In this document: positions 9,805 to 19,335 of the stretch, piece after piece | Position numbering within the stretch: position 1 is the stretch's first letter | Layout of the letters: the number at the start of each line of letters is the position of its first letter | Origin: Prescottella soli | Lineage (GTDB): Bacteria; Actinomycetota; Actinomycetes; Mycobacteriales; Mycobacteriaceae | Assembly (NCBI RefSeq): GCF_040024445.1 | Contig: NZ_CP157276.1 | Span: 4,836,001 to 4,900,000 of the forward strand | Length of the DNA stretch: 64,000 bases | Direction of reading: 5' to 3' | Notes under the pieces: generated by a model | Told to the model about the DNA's origin: nothing | The model's input: the letters and a program-made list of their open reading frames with translations, nothing else | Databases searched by the model: none | Translations under genes and position numbers: made by a program

Positions 9805-10467
9805 GTGGCGATCACGGTCTTCATTGCGGACGATCAGGCGATGGTGCGGCAGGGCTTCGGCGCGCTGCTGGCCGCGCAGCCCGACATCAGCGTGATCGGC
9901 GACGCGCCGAACGGCCGCGTCGCCGTCTCCGAGGTCAAGCGCCTGCGCCCCGACGTCGTGCTGATGGACGTGCGGATGCCGGAACTCAACGGTCTCGACG
10001 CGGCGCGTGAAATCCTTTCCGCCGCAATGGATCCTCCGGTGCGGGTGTTGATGCTCACCACGTTCGACATCGACGAGTACGTGTACGAGGCACTCGGTAT
10101 CGGCGCGAGCGGCTTCATGCTCAAGGATGCGCCGGCCGAGGAGCTGATCCGCGCGGTGCGGGTCGTCGCGGACGGCGACGCGCTGCTCGCGCCCAGCGTG
10201 ACCCGACGGCTCATCGCCGACGTCACCCGGCGCCGTGCGGTCCCGCGTCCGCGTCACCCGCAGCTCGACTCGCTGACCCCGCGTGAGCACGAGGTGCTCG
10301 AGCTCATCGCCGGCGGGCTGTCGAACACCGAGATCGCCGAACGCCTGTTCGTGGCGGAGCAGACCGTCAAGACGCACGTCGGCAAGGTGTTGTCGAAGCT
10401 GTCCCTGCGGGACCGGGCCCAGGCGGTGGTGCTCGCGTACGAATCGGGCCTCGTCACGCCGGGCTGA
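9805..10467 (+). CDS. NarL/LuxR-type response regulator
   Basis: A 220-residue two-domain regulator. The receiver domain has the acidic pair in FIADDQ, the phosphoacceptor Asp in VVLMDVRMPEL (about residue 54), the Thr in MLTTFD and the Lys in MLKDAP. The C-terminal LuxR helix-turn-helix is LTPREHEVLELIAGGLSNTE through TVKTHVGKVLSKL. It receives phosphate from the kinase encoded just upstream. Start at GTG 9805, since the receiver domain begins at once and no Shine-Dalgarno is needed if transcription begins at TAGGCT. Confidence 0.94.
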   Translation: MAITVFIADDQAMVRQGFGALLAAQPDISVIGDAPNGRVAVSEVKRLRPDVVLMDVRMPELNGLDAAREILSAAMDPPVRVLMLTTFDIDEYVYEALGIGASGFMLKDAPAEELIRAVRVVADGDALLAPSVTRRLIADVTRRRAVPRPRHPQLDSLTPREHEVLELIAGGLSNTEIAERLFVAEQTVKTHVGKVLSKLSLRDRAQAVVLAYESGLVTPG

Positions 10468-10548
10468 TCGAGTCGGGGTGCCCGATCGGCACGGGAGCGG
10501 CAAGATGAGAGGGGACCGCTCTGCTACCCGAACGTCGAGGGGGCCGTG

Positions 10549-11580
10549 ATGCGCATCGGAATCCTGACCGGAGGCGGTGACTGTCCCGGTCTCAACGCCG
10601 TGATCCGTGCCGTCGTGCGAACGGCCGACAGCCGATACGGCAGCGCCGTCGTCGGCTTCCAGGACGGCTGGCGCGGACTCCTCGAAGACCGCAAGGTCCA
10701 GATGCGCAACGAGGACCGCATCGACCGCATCCTCGCGCGCGGCGGCACGATCCTCGGTACCGCGCGAGTCAACCCGCAGAAGCTGCACGACGGTCTCGAC
10801 CGCATCAAGCAGACCCTCGACGACAACGGCATCGAGGTCCTCATCCCGATCGGCGGGGAGGGCACGCTGACGGCCGGCAGCTGGCTCTCAGACAGCGGGG
10901 TCCCCGTCGTCGGGGTCCCCAAGACGATCGACAACGACATCGACTGCACGGACGTCACCTTCGGATTCGACACCGCCCTCACGATCGCGACCGACGCGAT
11001 CGACCGCCTGCACACGACGGCGGAATCGCACCAGCGCGTCATGCTCGTCGAGGTGATGGGCCGGCACGCCGGGTGGATCGCGCTGCAGTCCGGGATGGCG
11101 TCGGGAGCGCACCTGATCCTCGTTCCCGAGCAGCCGTTCGACGTCGACGAGGTGTGCGCCATGGTCAAGAAGCGCTTCCAGCGCGGCGACTCGCACTTCA
11201 TCTGCGTCGTCGCCGAGGGCGCCGCGCCCGACCCGGACTCCATGACCCTGCGGGAGGGCGGGATCGACGAGTTCGGGCACAAGATCTTCACCGGCGTCGC
11301 GCAGCAACTCGCGGTCGAGATCGAACGACGGATCGGCAAGGAGGTCCGCACGACGGTGCTCGGGCACGTCCAGCGCGGCGGCACCCCGACGCCGTACGAC
11401 CGGGTCCTGGCCACCCGGTTCGGGGTACACGCCACCGACGCCGCCCACAGCGGACAGTTCGGTCAGATGGTGGCGCTGCACGGCACCCAGATCGACCTCG
11501 TGCCGCTGTCGGAGGCGACCAAGCAGCTCAAGACCGTGCCGTTGGATCGTTACCGGGAGGCGGCCGCGTTCTTCGGGTGA
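10549..11580 (+). CDS. pfkA: 6-phosphofructokinase
   Basis: A 343-residue phosphofructokinase that phosphorylates fructose 6-phosphate in glycolysis. Motifs: the nucleotide loop [20 protein letters not shown], the catalytic [11 protein letters not shown] with the general-base Asp, and the substrate block [10 protein letters not shown]. The phosphate-donor motif reads IGGEGT, where classical ATP enzymes have GGDGS; it keeps Gly after the acidic residue, as in mycobacterial PfkA, so ATP use is likely. A GTG directly precedes the chosen ATG; GAGGGGG lies upstream of both. gatB follows after 16 bases. Confidence 0.96.
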   Translation: MRIGILTGGGDCPGLNAVIRAVVRTADSRYGSAVVGFQDGWRGLLEDRKVQMRNEDRIDRILARGGTILGTARVNPQKLHDGLDRIKQTLDDNGIEVLIPIGGEGTLTAGSWLSDSGVPVVGVPKTIDNDIDCTDVTFGFDTALTIATDAIDRLHTTAESHQRVMLVEVMGRHAGWIALQSGMASGAHLILVPEQPFDVDEVCAMVKKRFQRGDSHFICVVAEGAAPDPDSMTLREGGIDEFGHKIFTGVAQQLAVEIERRIGKEVRTTVLGHVQRGGTPTPYDRVLATRFGVHATDAAHSGQFGQMVALHGTQIDLVPLSEATKQLKTVPLDRYREAAAFFG

Positions 11581-11596
11581 GGAGGCGCATAAACTC

Positions 11597-13111
11597 ATGG
11601 GCATGACTGCCGCCGTGTCCGCTGACCTTCTCGACTATGACGCCGTCCTCGCGAAGTTCGAGCCCGTACTGGGCATGGAAGTGCACGTCGAGTTGCACAC
11701 CGCCACCAAGATGTTCTGCGGCTGCCCCACGGCGTTCGGCGCCGAGCCCAACACCCAGGTGTGCCCCGTGTGCCTCGGTATGCCGGGCGCGCTGCCGGTG
11801 GTCAACCAGGCGGCCGTCGAGTCGGCGATCCGCATCGGTCTGGCGCTGAACTGCTCCATCACCCCGTGGGGCCGGTTCGCGCGCAAGAACTACTTCTACC
11901 CGGACCAGCCGAAGAACTACCAGATCTCCCAGTACGACGAGCCCATCGCGACCGAGGGCTACCTCGACGTCGTGCTCGACGACGGCACCACGTGGCGCGT
12001 CGACATCGAGCGCGCGCACATGGAGGAGGACACCGGCAAGTCGCTGCACATCGGCGGCGCCACCGGTCGTATCCACGGCGCGAGCCACTCGCTGCTCGAC
12101 TACAACCGCGCCGGCGTGCCGCTCGTCGAGATCGTCACCAAGCCCATCACCGGCGCCGGCGAGCGTGCCCCCGAGGTCGCCCGCGCGTACGTCACCGCGC
12201 TGCGTGACCTGCTCAAGGCCCTCGACGTCTCCGACGTCCGCATGGATCAGGGTTCGCTCCGCTGCGACGCCAACGTCTCGCTGATGCCGATCGGGGCGAA
12301 GGAGTTCGGCACCCGCACCGAGACCAAGAACGTCAACTCGCTCAAGAGCGTCGAGACCGCCGTGCGGTACGAGATGCGCCGCCAGGGCGCCGTGCTGACG
12401 CGAGGTGACGAAGTCATTCAAGAGACCCGGCACTTCCAGGAGGCCGACGGCACCACGTCCCCCGGCCGCCGCAAGGAGACCGCCGAGGACTACCGCTACT
12501 TCCCCGAGCCCGACCTCGAGCCGGTCGCACCGAGCGCCGAGTGGGTCGAGGAACTGCGCGCCACGCTGCCGGAACTGCCGTGGATCCGTCGCGCCCGCAT
12601 CCAGGAGAAGTGGGGCGTGTCTGACGAGGTCATGCGTGACCTCGTCAACGCCGGCGCCCTCGAGCTGGTGATCGAGACGACCGAGGCCGGCGCGTCGGCC
12701 GATGCGGCGCGGTCCTGGTGGGTGTCGTACCTCGCGCAGCAGGCCAACACCCGCGGTGTCGAGCTGGGCGAACTGCCGATCACGCCCGCGCAGGTCGCGA
12801 AGGTGGTCGAGCTCGTCGACAGCGGCAAGCTCAACAACAAGGTCGCCCGCCAGGTCGTGGACTTCGTGCTCGACGGCGAGGGCGAGCCCGAGCAGATCGT
12901 GGAGGCGCGCGGCCTGGTCGTCGAGCGCGACGACACCAAGCTGCAGGCCGCCGTCGACGAGGCGCTGGCCGCCAACCCCGACATCGCCGAGAAGATCCGC
13001 AGCGGCAAGGTCGCCGCGGCGGGCAAGATCGTCGGCGATGTCATGAAGGCCACCCGGGGTCAGGCCGACCCTGCGCGTGTCAAGGAGCTCGTCATCGCTG
13101 CGTGCAGCTAA
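11597..13111 (+). CDS. gatB: Asp-tRNA(Asn)/Glu-tRNA(Gln) amidotransferase subunit GatB
   Basis: The 504-residue tRNA-binding, kinase-like subunit of GatCAB, which activates the glutamyl group and accepts ammonia from GatA. It shows the GatB N-terminal block [20 protein letters not shown] with paired cysteines, [15 protein letters not shown], the signature [20 protein letters not shown], and the C-terminal YqeY-like tail ending in [23 protein letters not shown] precedes the start. It lies downstream of pfkA with a 16-base gap, as in mycobacteria, about 7 kb from gatCA. Confidence 0.97.
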   Translation: MGMTAAVSADLLDYDAVLAKFEPVLGMEVHVELHTATKMFCGCPTAFGAEPNTQVCPVCLGMPGALPVVNQAAVESAIRIGLALNCSITPWGRFARKNYFYPDQPKNYQISQYDEPIATEGYLDVVLDDGTTWRVDIERAHMEEDTGKSLHIGGATGRIHGASHSLLDYNRAGVPLVEIVTKPITGAGERAPEVARAYVTALRDLLKALDVSDVRMDQGSLRCDANVSLMPIGAKEFGTRTETKNVNSLKSVETAVRYEMRRQGAVLTRGDEVIQETRHFQEADGTTSPGRRKETAEDYRYFPEPDLEPVAPSAEWVEELRATLPELPWIRRARIQEKWGVSDEVMRDLVNAGALELVIETTEAGASADAARSWWVSYLAQQANTRGVELGELPITPAQVAKVVELVDSGKLNNKVARQVVDFVLDGEGEPEQIVEARGLVVERDDTKLQAAVDEALAANPDIAEKIRSGKVAAAGKIVGDVMKATRGQADPARVKELVIAACS

Positions 13112-13114
13112 CGT
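13109..13114 (+). promoter_or_regulatory. Possible -10 element overlapping the gatB stop codon
   Basis: TAACGT, whose TAA is the gatB stop; the antiporter ATG begins eight bases further on with no Shine-Dalgarno. Confidence 0.4.
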
Positions 13115-13122
13115 AGCGGCAC

Positions 13123-14331
13123 ATGGACGCCGCCGTTGCCACATCACTGTTCTGGATCACGGTCGCGGCGGCGATCGCGCCACTCATCGCGGGATCGTTG
13201 CGGCGCAAGCTGATTCCCGAGGTGGTGTTGCTGCTCGTGGGCGGCATCGTCATCGGTCCGTACGCACTGGATCTGGCGAACGTCGATACCGAGATCGAGC
13301 TGCTGCGTGAACTCGGGCTCGGTATGCTGTTCCTTCTCGCCGGATACGAGATCGACAAGGACGAGTTGACCGGCCGCGGCGGGCGTCGCGCGCTGGTGAC
13401 GTGGTTGGCGTGCATCACGCTGGCGTTCGCGATCGTCGGCGGTCTGTCGGCCGCGGGGCTGGTGCATTCGGAGATCGCGGTCGCGATCGCGCTCACGTCG
13501 ACCGCGCTGGGCACGCTGCTGCCGATCCTCAAGGACCGCGGTCTCCTCGGGTCCCCGGTCGGGCGGGCGGTCCTCAATCACGGTGCGATCGGTGAGCTCG
13601 GCCCGGTCCTGGCGATGGCGGTGCTGTTGGGCGCGCGCGGCGCGGTGCTCTCGCTCGTCGTGCTGGCGGCCTTCGCGGTGGTCGCGGTCGTCGTCGCGAT
13701 GCTGCCTTCCCGCATCCTCCGCGAGGGCACCGCCTTGCTGGCCGTGGTCCGTCGCGGCTCCGACACCACCGCGCAGACCACCGTGCGACTGGTGATGCTG
13801 TTGCTGGTGGCGCTCATCGCGGTGGCCGCCGTCTTCGACCTCGACATCATCCTGGGCGCGTTCGCGGCCGGGTTCATCCTGCGCCGCACTGTCCCGGACG
13901 GTGACGAGCTGCTCGAGGGAAAGCTCGAGGGGCTCGCCTTCGGCCTGCTGATCCCGATCTTCTTCGTCACCTCCGGGATGACGATCGACGTCTCCGCGGT
14001 GGCCGGAGAACCCCTGGTACTGCTGGCCTTCCTCGCCCTGCTCCTGATCGTCCGCGGGCTGCCGGTGTTCATCGCGTCGCGCTACGACCGCGGCCCCGCC
14101 GGCGCGAACTTCGACACCCGCGAGCAACTCCAGGTGGCGCTGTACTCGACCACCGGACTGCCGCTCATCGTCGCCGTCACGGGCGTCGCGGTCTCCGCCG
14201 GTCAGATGTCCAACGGGACCGCGTCGATCCTGGTGGCCGCCGGCGCCATCACGGTCCTGGTGCTGCCGCTGCTCGCGAGCGCGCTCGCCACCAAGACGCC
14301 CAGCGAGCCGCGCGACCAGCTTCCGGCGTGA
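13123..14331 (+). CDS. Cation:proton antiporter (Na/H exchanger family)
   Basis: A 402-residue integral membrane protein made almost wholly of hydrophobic helices (about 11-12), of the Na_H_Exchanger fold. LVGGIVIGPYALDL and LGLGMLFLLAGYEIDKDEL resemble the Kef/CPA2 group, and the helix FDLDIILGAFAAGFILRR holds acidic residues where ion-binding sites lie. No cytosolic RCK/TrkA domain follows, so it lacks the nucleotide gating of full Kef proteins. It exchanges Na+ or K+ for protons by family; the ion is not determinable. Convergent with lppZ, with only three bases between the stops. Confidence 0.87.
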   Translation: MDAAVATSLFWITVAAAIAPLIAGSLRRKLIPEVVLLLVGGIVIGPYALDLANVDTEIELLRELGLGMLFLLAGYEIDKDELTGRGGRRALVTWLACITLAFAIVGGLSAAGLVHSEIAVAIALTSTALGTLLPILKDRGLLGSPVGRAVLNHGAIGELGPVLAMAVLLGARGAVLSLVVLAAFAVVAVVVAMLPSRILREGTALLAVVRRGSDTTAQTTVRLVMLLLVALIAVAAVFDLDIILGAFAAGFILRRTVPDGDELLEGKLEGLAFGLLIPIFFVTSGMTIDVSAVAGEPLVLLAFLALLLIVRGLPVFIASRYDRGPAGANFDTREQLQVALYSTTGLPLIVAVTGVAVSAGQMSNGTASILVAAGAITVLVLPLLASALATKTPSEPRDQLPA

Positions 14332-14334
14332 GCG

Positions 14335-15480
14335 TCAGTCGACGCCGCCGGCGCCCGACGGCAACGGGAGCTTGACCACCCGATCGTCCGTCGGGGCGGG
14401 GGTGCCGCCCGACTTGTTGACCGTGGCCGCCCAGATCTGCCCGTTTCCGTCGATGACGGTTCCACCGAGACGACCGTAGAGGTTCTGCGCCAGCAACGCC
14501 GGTGCCGTCGAGACGCCACCGGTCTCGTGGTCGGTCGCGAAGACCGCCACCGCCCGACCGTCGCTGAGCGCCACCGCCACCGCACCGTTCGTGGCCGCAC
14601 AACCCGCGACGCCGGGCTTGTCCGGCCACGTCCAGGCAGGGGCGCCGACGGCACCGTCGGCGCCGACCCGTTGCAGCCGGTCCTCGACGACCGTGCGGTC
14701 GGCCACCCAGACGGCACCGCTCGGATCGGTGCAGACGTCACCGGCCCGGCCGATCCCGGAGAGCGCCACCGCCGGTCGCGGCGGATTGGGAGTCGACGAG
14801 AGTGCGGTGACGCGCAGGAGCTTTCCGGCGAGGGACGCGGGATCGGCAGCGGCGGCCGGATTCCCGGCGTCGCCGGTGAGGACCATCAGCTCGCCGGGCG
14901 TCGAGAACGCCAGCGCGCCCGCGTTTCCGGCGTCGCCGCGGGGAATGCCGGTCAGCACGTCCTTCGGTGCATCGCCGGGCGCGATCCGCACGACCCGGTT
15001 GTCGCTCGGCGTCGTGATGTACGCGTAGAGCAGGTTGTCCTCGGCGAAGGTGGGGGACAGTGCGATGTCGAGCAGTCCACCGTCGGAGCCGGAATCGACG
15101 GGGATCCTTGCGAACTCGGCGGGCTTCTCGCCCGGTGCCACCCGCATGATGCGCCCGGTGCGGCGCTCGGCGACCAGAGCCGCAGCGCCGTCGGGAAGCA
15201 TGACCATGCCGCCCGTCGTGTCCAGGCAGGTCGCGATGACGTTGGGATCGGGGTCGAAGCACGGGTCGTTCGGCACGGACGGCGCGGGCATCGCCGACGG
15301 CGCCGCGGACGGTTCCTTCGGCTGCACCTCGGCGCCGGAGCCGAACGTCGGCTCCGGGGTGAACGGAGAGGACGCGGAGTCGTCGAACCGGGCGCATCCG
15401 GCGATGGTGAGCGCCGTGATCGAGAGGAGCGCGGTCGCGGCCGTGCGCCGGACCGTCCGGCCCCGTTGACCAATCGTCAT
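14335..15480 (-). CDS. lppZ: Lipoprotein with a glucose/sorbosone dehydrogenase-like beta-propeller (LppZ-like)
   Basis: A 381-residue exported lipoprotein. The N-terminus has twin arginines, a hydrophobic stretch and a lipobox (LTIAGC, Cys at about residue 29), followed by a Pro/Ser-rich linker. The mature part is a repeated beta-propeller with blocks such as GLLDIALSPTFAEDNLLYAY and LAGKLLRVTAL, as in PQQ-dependent soluble dehydrogenases; whether it binds PQQ is unclear. An LppZ gene stands at this position in mycobacteria. TAACGT seven bases before the ATG suggests a leaderless mRNA. Confidence 0.85.
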   Translation of the reverse strand: MTIGQRGRTVRRTAATALLSITALTIAGCARFDDSASSPFTPEPTFGSGAEVQPKEPSAAPSAMPAPSVPNDPCFDPDPNVIATCLDTTGGMVMLPDGAAALVAERRTGRIMRVAPGEKPAEFARIPVDSGSDGGLLDIALSPTFAEDNLLYAYITTPSDNRVVRIAPGDAPKDVLTGIPRGDAGNAGALAFSTPGELMVLTGDAGNPAAAADPASLAGKLLRVTALSSTPNPPRPAVALSGIGRAGDVCTDPSGAVWVADRTVVEDRLQRVGADGAVGAPAWTWPDKPGVAGCAATNGAVAVALSDGRAVAVFATDHETGGVSTAPALLAQNLYGRLGGTVIDGNGQIWAATVNKSGGTPAPTDDRVVKLPLPSGAGGVD

Positions 15481-15578
15481 GGTGCAGACGTTACGGAAGG
15501 TCCGGCAGTCGCCGCCACGCGGTGCGTTGTGACCGGCGCGCCGGGCTGCGGTACCCGGTCAACTCCGGCGAGCGCACC

Positions 15579-15584
15579 TAGGCT
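15579..15584 (+). promoter_or_regulatory. -10 element of the DoxX gene
   Basis: TAGGCT seven bases before the GTG at 15592; no Shine-Dalgarno is present. Confidence 0.5.
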
Positions 15585-15591
15585 GCAGGTC

Positions 15592-16542
15592 GTGACTGAC
15601 AAGCCGAAAGATCACACCGAGTCCGCCGGCGGGGCGTCCGCCCCGAGCCCCTTCGACCAGCCGACCGAGCGGTTCTCGGTCCAGTCGATGCGGCCGTCGA
15701 ATCCGACGAAGCCGTTGGTGCCGCAGACCGACGAGGACCTCGACTTCGGCGCCCTGAACGCGGACAGTCTGCCGACCGAGCAGATCCCCACCTTCCGGCC
15801 GGTGTCGTCGTCGCCGGCGGCCACCGTCGCGATGGAAGATCAGCCCACCGAGGTGATCGACCGCGGCGAGCCCACGGTGTCGACCCCGTTGCCAACCCCG
15901 ATGCCGACAGAGGTCCTGGTGGCGGAGCCGATCGTGTCCGAACCGATCGTGTCCGAACCGATCGGGTCGCCGCCCACTGTCGCCGGTCCGGTCGCGGTCC
16001 CGGCTGCGTCGTCGCCGGACGACTCGAGTCGCGGCACCCTCGACCTGGGTTTGCTCGTTCTGCGTCTCGCGGTCGGTGGCACGCTGCTTGCGCACGGCCT
16101 GCAGAAGCTGACGGGATGGTGGAACGGACCCGGGCTCGGCGGCTACCGCGATCAGTTGCTCGACGCCGGATTCGACCATGCACGGGCGCTGGCCGCGGTC
16201 GGCGCGGTCGGTGAAGTGGCCGGTGGCGCGCTGCTGATCCTGGGCCTGATCACGCCGGTGGCGGCGGCCACGGTGCTCGCGGTGATGATCAACGCGTGGT
16301 GCCTGAAGCAGTCGATGGTGCCCGGCCTCGAGTACTTCGGTCCCGAGGGCATCGAATACGAGACGCTGCTGGGGGCGGCCGCGGCCGCCGTCATCCTGAC
16401 CGGTCCGGGGCGCATCTCTCTGGACGGCCGGCGCAAGTGGGCGACCCGCCCGTACGTGGGCTCGGCGGTGATCCTGATCCTGGGCGTCGCGGTCGGTGTC
16501 GGCGTGTGGATTCTGCTGAACGGCGCCAACCCCGTCATCTGA
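15592..16542 (+). CDS. DoxX family membrane protein with a long disordered N-terminus
   Basis: A 316-residue protein. The first ~145 residues are polar, rich in Pro, Thr, Ser and Glu, with no predicted fold and a small tandem repeat (VSEPI). The rest is a DoxX domain with about four membrane helices (DLGLLVLRLAVGGTLLAHGL, VGEVAGGALLILGLI, ATVLAVMINAWCLK, YVGSAVILILGVAVGVG) and the family HGLQKLTGWW motif. DoxX proteins have been linked to redox or thiol stress complexes in mycobacteria; that role here is inference. A DoxX gene occupies this place in mycobacteria too. Start GTG 15592, supported by the -10 seven bases upstream. Confidence 0.85.
   Translation: MTDKPKDHTESAGGASAPSPFDQPTERFSVQSMRPSNPTKPLVPQTDEDLDFGALNADSLPTEQIPTFRPVSSSPAATVAMEDQPTEVIDRGEPTVSTPLPTPMPTEVLVAEPIVSEPIVSEPIGSPPTVAGPVAVPAASSPDDSSRGTLDLGLLVLRLAVGGTLLAHGLQKLTGWWNGPGLGGYRDQLLDAGFDHARALAAVGAVGEVAGGALLILGLITPVAAATVLAVMINAWCLKQSMVPGLEYFGPEGIEYETLLGAAAAAVILTGPGRISLDGRRKWATRPYVGSAVILILGVAVGVGVWILLNGANPVI
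15928..15964 (+). repeat. 15-bp tandem repeat inside the DoxX gene
   Basis: CCGATCGTGTCCGAA occurs twice in tandem (15928-15942, 15943-15957), followed by a partial third copy. It encodes a repeated PIVSE pentapeptide in the disordered N-terminal region. Confidence 0.85.
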
Positions 16543-16547
16543 TCTTC

Positions 16548-16611
16548 CGCGATTTGCGCACTTGTCGGTGTTGGGCACGTCCCGTTCACACCGATAAGTG
16601 CGCGAAACGCG
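16548..16611. terminator. Long imperfect inverted repeat between doxX and ilvD
   Basis: Two 24-base arms (16548-16571 and 16588-16611) that match at 21 of 24 positions, around a 16-base loop. It begins six bases after the doxX stop and can end transcription of doxX. Its length and AT-richer core differ from the other terminators here, so it may be a dispersed repeat. Confidence 0.65.
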
Positions 16612-16634
16612 AGGACCGAGGAGCGCGGAAACGA

Positions 16635-16668
16635 CTGTGCCGCGCCCCCGATCGGGGACGCGGCACAG
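16635..16668 (-). terminator. Hairpin terminator of ilvD
   Basis: Arms CTGTGCCGCG and CGCGGCACAG with an inner CCCCGATCGGGG stem, located 25 bases beyond the ilvD stop on the minus strand. Confidence 0.75.
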
Positions 16669-16692
16669 CGAAACGCGGAGCGGCAGGTGGTC

Positions 16693-18534
16693 TTACGGCA
16701 CCTGGCGCACGGCGCCCTTGTCGGCCGAGGTGGCCAGCGCGGCGTAGGCGCGCAGCGCCGTGGTCACGGTGCGCTGACGGTCGACGGGCTGCCACGGACG
16801 CTCGGACGCCTCCATCTTGGCGCGGCGCTGCGCGAGGGTCTCGTCGTCGACGAGGACCTCGAGGGTGCGGGTCGCGACGTCGATGCGGATCTGGTCGCCG
16901 TCCTCGACGAGGCCGATGACACCACCCGACGCGGCCTCGGGGGAGATGTGGCCGATCGACAGGCCGGACGTGCCGCCGGAGAAGCGGCCGTCGGTGATCA
17001 GGGCGCACACCTTGCCGAGCCCGGCGCCCTTGAGGAATGCGGTGGGGTGCAGCATCTCCTGCATGCCCGGACCGCCCTTGGGGCCCTCGTAGCGGACCAC
17101 GATGACGTCGCCCGGCTTGATCTGCTTCTGCAGGATCACCGAGACGGCAGCTTCCTGCGACTCGACGACGACGGCTGGGCCCTGGAACGAGAACAGTTCC
17201 TCGTCGATTCCGGCGGTCTTGAGGATCGCGCCGTCGACGGCGATGTTGCCGCGCAACACGCACAGGCCGCCTTCGACGGTGTAGGCGTGCTCCTTGTCGC
17301 GAATGCAGCCGCCCTCGGCGTCGGTGTCGAGCGCACTCCAGCGGTTGTTCGTCGAGAACGGCTCGGTGGTGCGCACGCCGCCGGGCGCCGCGTGGAAGAG
17401 CTCGAGGGCTTCGTCGCTCGCCTTGCCGGAGCGGATGTCCCACGTGTCGAGCCACTCGTCGAACGACTTGGTGTGCACGGTGGAGACGTCGGTCTCGAGC
17501 AGGCCGGCGCGGCGCAGCTCACCGAGCAGCGCGGGGATTCCACCGGCTCGGTGCACGTCCTCCATGTGGTAGTCCGAGTTGGGGGAGACCTTCGACAGGC
17601 ACGGCACCCGACGGCTGATCTCGTCGATGGTGCTCAGGTCGAAGTCGACCTCGCCCTCCTGCGCCGCGGCGAGCGTGTGCAGGACGGTGTTGGTGGAGCC
17701 GCCCATCGCGACGTCGAGCGCCATCGCGTTGCGGAACGCCTTGGGGGTGGCGATGTTCCGCGGCAGAACGGACTCGTCCTCGTCGCGGTAGTACCGCAGT
17801 GCGGCCTCGACGACGGTGGTCCCGGCGCGGCTGAACAGGGCACGACGGGCCTCGTGCGTCGCCAACGTCGAGCCGTTGCCGGGCAGGGCCAGGCCGAGGG
17901 CCTCGGTGAGGCAGTTCATCGAGTTCGCGGTGAACATGCCAGAGCAGGAACCGCACGTCGGGCACGCGCTGCGTTCGACCTCGTCGAGTCCCTCCTCGGA
18001 CACGGAGTCGTTGGCGCTCGCCGAGATCGCGGTGATCAGGTCGGTGGGGGCTTGCGCGACGCCGCCGACGACCACGGCCTTGCCGGCCTCCATCGGGCCA
18101 CCCGAGACGAAGACCGTCGGGATGTTCAGCCGCATCGCGGCATTGAGCATGCCGGGGGTGATTTTGTCGCAGTTCGAGATGCACACCAGCGCGTCGGCGG
18201 TGTGGGCGTTGACCATGTACTCGACGGAGTCGGCGATGATCTCGCGACTCGGGAGGGAGTACAGCATGCCGCCGTGGCCCATCGCGATGCCGTCGTCGAC
18301 CGCGATCGTGTGGAACTCGCGGGGCACGCCGCCGGCGGCGCGCACGGCCTCGGCGACGATCTCGCCCACGTTCTTCAGGTGGACGTGACCGGGGACGAAC
18401 TGCGTGTAGGAGTTCGCGATCGCGACGATCGGCTTACCGAAGTCGGAGTCCGTCATACCGGTGGCGCGCCAGAGCGAGCGGGCTCCGGCAGCGTTGCGTC
18501 CGACGGTGGTGGTGCGTGACCTGAGCGGGGGCAT
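16693..18534 (-). CDS. ilvD: Dihydroxy-acid dehydratase
   Basis: A 613-residue iron-sulfur dehydratase, third step of valine and isoleucine synthesis, which turns dihydroxy-acids into 2-oxo acids. The cluster ligand region is visible in [10 protein letters not shown] and [18 protein letters not shown], with the family start [21 protein letters not shown]. Length is typical for actinobacteria. The ATG at 18534 has GAAGGAA about five bases upstream. It is transcribed away from ilvBNC, about 0.95 kb from ilvB, and has its own terminator. Confidence 0.97.
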   Translation of the reverse strand: MPPLRSRTTTVGRNAAGARSLWRATGMTDSDFGKPIVAIANSYTQFVPGHVHLKNVGEIVAEAVRAAGGVPREFHTIAVDDGIAMGHGGMLYSLPSREIIADSVEYMVNAHTADALVCISNCDKITPGMLNAAMRLNIPTVFVSGGPMEAGKAVVVGGVAQAPTDLITAISASANDSVSEEGLDEVERSACPTCGSCSGMFTANSMNCLTEALGLALPGNGSTLATHEARRALFSRAGTTVVEAALRYYRDEDESVLPRNIATPKAFRNAMALDVAMGGSTNTVLHTLAAAQEGEVDFDLSTIDEISRRVPCLSKVSPNSDYHMEDVHRAGGIPALLGELRRAGLLETDVSTVHTKSFDEWLDTWDIRSGKASDEALELFHAAPGGVRTTEPFSTNNRWSALDTDAEGGCIRDKEHAYTVEGGLCVLRGNIAVDGAILKTAGIDEELFSFQGPAVVVESQEAAVSVILQKQIKPGDVIVVRYEGPKGGPGMQEMLHPTAFLKGAGLGKVCALITDGRFSGGTSGLSIGHISPEAASGGVIGLVEDGDQIRIDVATRTLEVLVDDETLAQRRAKMEASERPWQPVDRQRTVTTALRAYAALATSADKGAVRQVP

Positions 18535-18721
18535 GGGCGATTCCTTCGTCGATCAGCGGTTCTCGGCGGCGGGCTGTGCGCGCCGAGCGCGGCGTAATTC
18601 GTAAACAGATGGGCCCGTGAAGGTGCTGGTCGGCTGGACCCGATTTCGGCTTGTGCGGCCGTCTCGTCATCTCCGGTGGGAGCGGGAGACATCCTGGTGG
18701 GACGCTACTCCCGCGCCCGGA

Positions 18722-19237
18722 TCAGTCGGTATTCGGCTCCGCGTCGGTGGACACGTCGGTGCCTGCCGATTCTGACTCGGCCCGGGCCTTCGCCCGCTCC
18801 GCCTCGCGGGCTGCGGCGTACGGATCGGTGACGCGGCCGCCGCTCGCGGAGGCCAACTGGGGCAGACGTCCGAAGGTCACCGTCGGCAGCGACACCTCGC
18901 CGCCCTCGACGAGGTCGGCCCGGGCCCATCCCCGCTTGGGGAAGCGGAAGCCCTTGATCTGATCCCACGATATGGACTGCGAGGAGAACGCGCGGCGCAG
19001 CTCGAGCCCCTCGGGCGTGACCGTGGTACGCACGCGCAGCACCCAGGCTCCGACGAGGAACGGGATCGCCAGCATCCAGCCGAAGGCTGCCGGCCACCCG
19101 AGTACCGGGAAGCTGGTGCAGAACAGCAGGAAGATGCACGCGATCAGCGCGAGCGGCGAAATCCGGATGACCTGTCGGCCGTCGTCGGGCGTGTGGGATG
19201 ATGACTGTGGTGGCACGGGCTGCTGAGGAGATGACAC
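18722..19237 (-). CDS. PH-domain membrane protein (Cfp6-like)
   Basis: About 171 residues: a short polar N-terminus, two adjacent hydrophobic segments (ALIACIFLLFCTSFPVLG, AFGWMLAIPFLVGAW), then a bacterial PH-like domain (TVTPEGLELRRAF, SISWDQIKGFRFPKRGW, VSLPTVTFGRLPQLA) and a charged tail. The family position and order match Rv3004 (cfp6) beside ilvB in mycobacteria. No enzymatic role is known. I chose the GTG at 19237 because TAAGAT (19271-19266) looks like its -10, which would leave the ATG at 19267 upstream of the transcript; 18722-19267 is the alternative. Confidence 0.75.
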   Translation of the reverse strand: MSSPQQPVPPQSSSHTPDDGRQVIRISPLALIACIFLLFCTSFPVLGWPAAFGWMLAIPFLVGAWVLRVRTTVTPEGLELRRAFSSQSISWDQIKGFRFPKRGWARADLVEGGEVSLPTVTFGRLPQLASASGGRVTDPYAAAREAERAKARAESESAGTDVSTDAEPNTD

Positions 19238-19265
19238 CTCTACATCTTCGCACTGCAGCCGAGGC

Positions 19266-19296
19266 ATCTTACATTCTGGGACAGCGCACTCACCAA
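19266..19296 (-). promoter_or_regulatory. Possible promoter of the PH-domain gene
   Basis: On the minus strand TTGGTG (19296-19291) and TAAGAT (19271-19266), 19 bases apart. It stands back to back with the ilvB promoter, the two -35 boxes being two bases apart. Confidence 0.4.
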
Positions 19297-19298
19297 AG

Positions 19299-19328
19299 TT
19301 GACTGTCTACCATTGGCGCGCCTACCGT
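19299..19328 (+). promoter_or_regulatory. Promoter of the ilvB leader and ilvBNC
   Basis: TTGACT (19299-19304), an 18-base spacer, and TACCGT (19323-19328). The leader GTG begins seven bases after the -10, so the transcript should begin at or near the first codon. Confidence 0.7.
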
Positions 19329-19335
19329 CGAGCGC

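Noticed and set aside
11597-13111. A glutaminyl-tRNA synthetase or a second amidotransferase
   Set aside because: The sequence is plainly GatB; no glnS is seen in the window.
16687-18519. 610-codon plus-strand frame over ilvD
   Set aside because: Shadow; ilvD on the minus strand is unmistakable.
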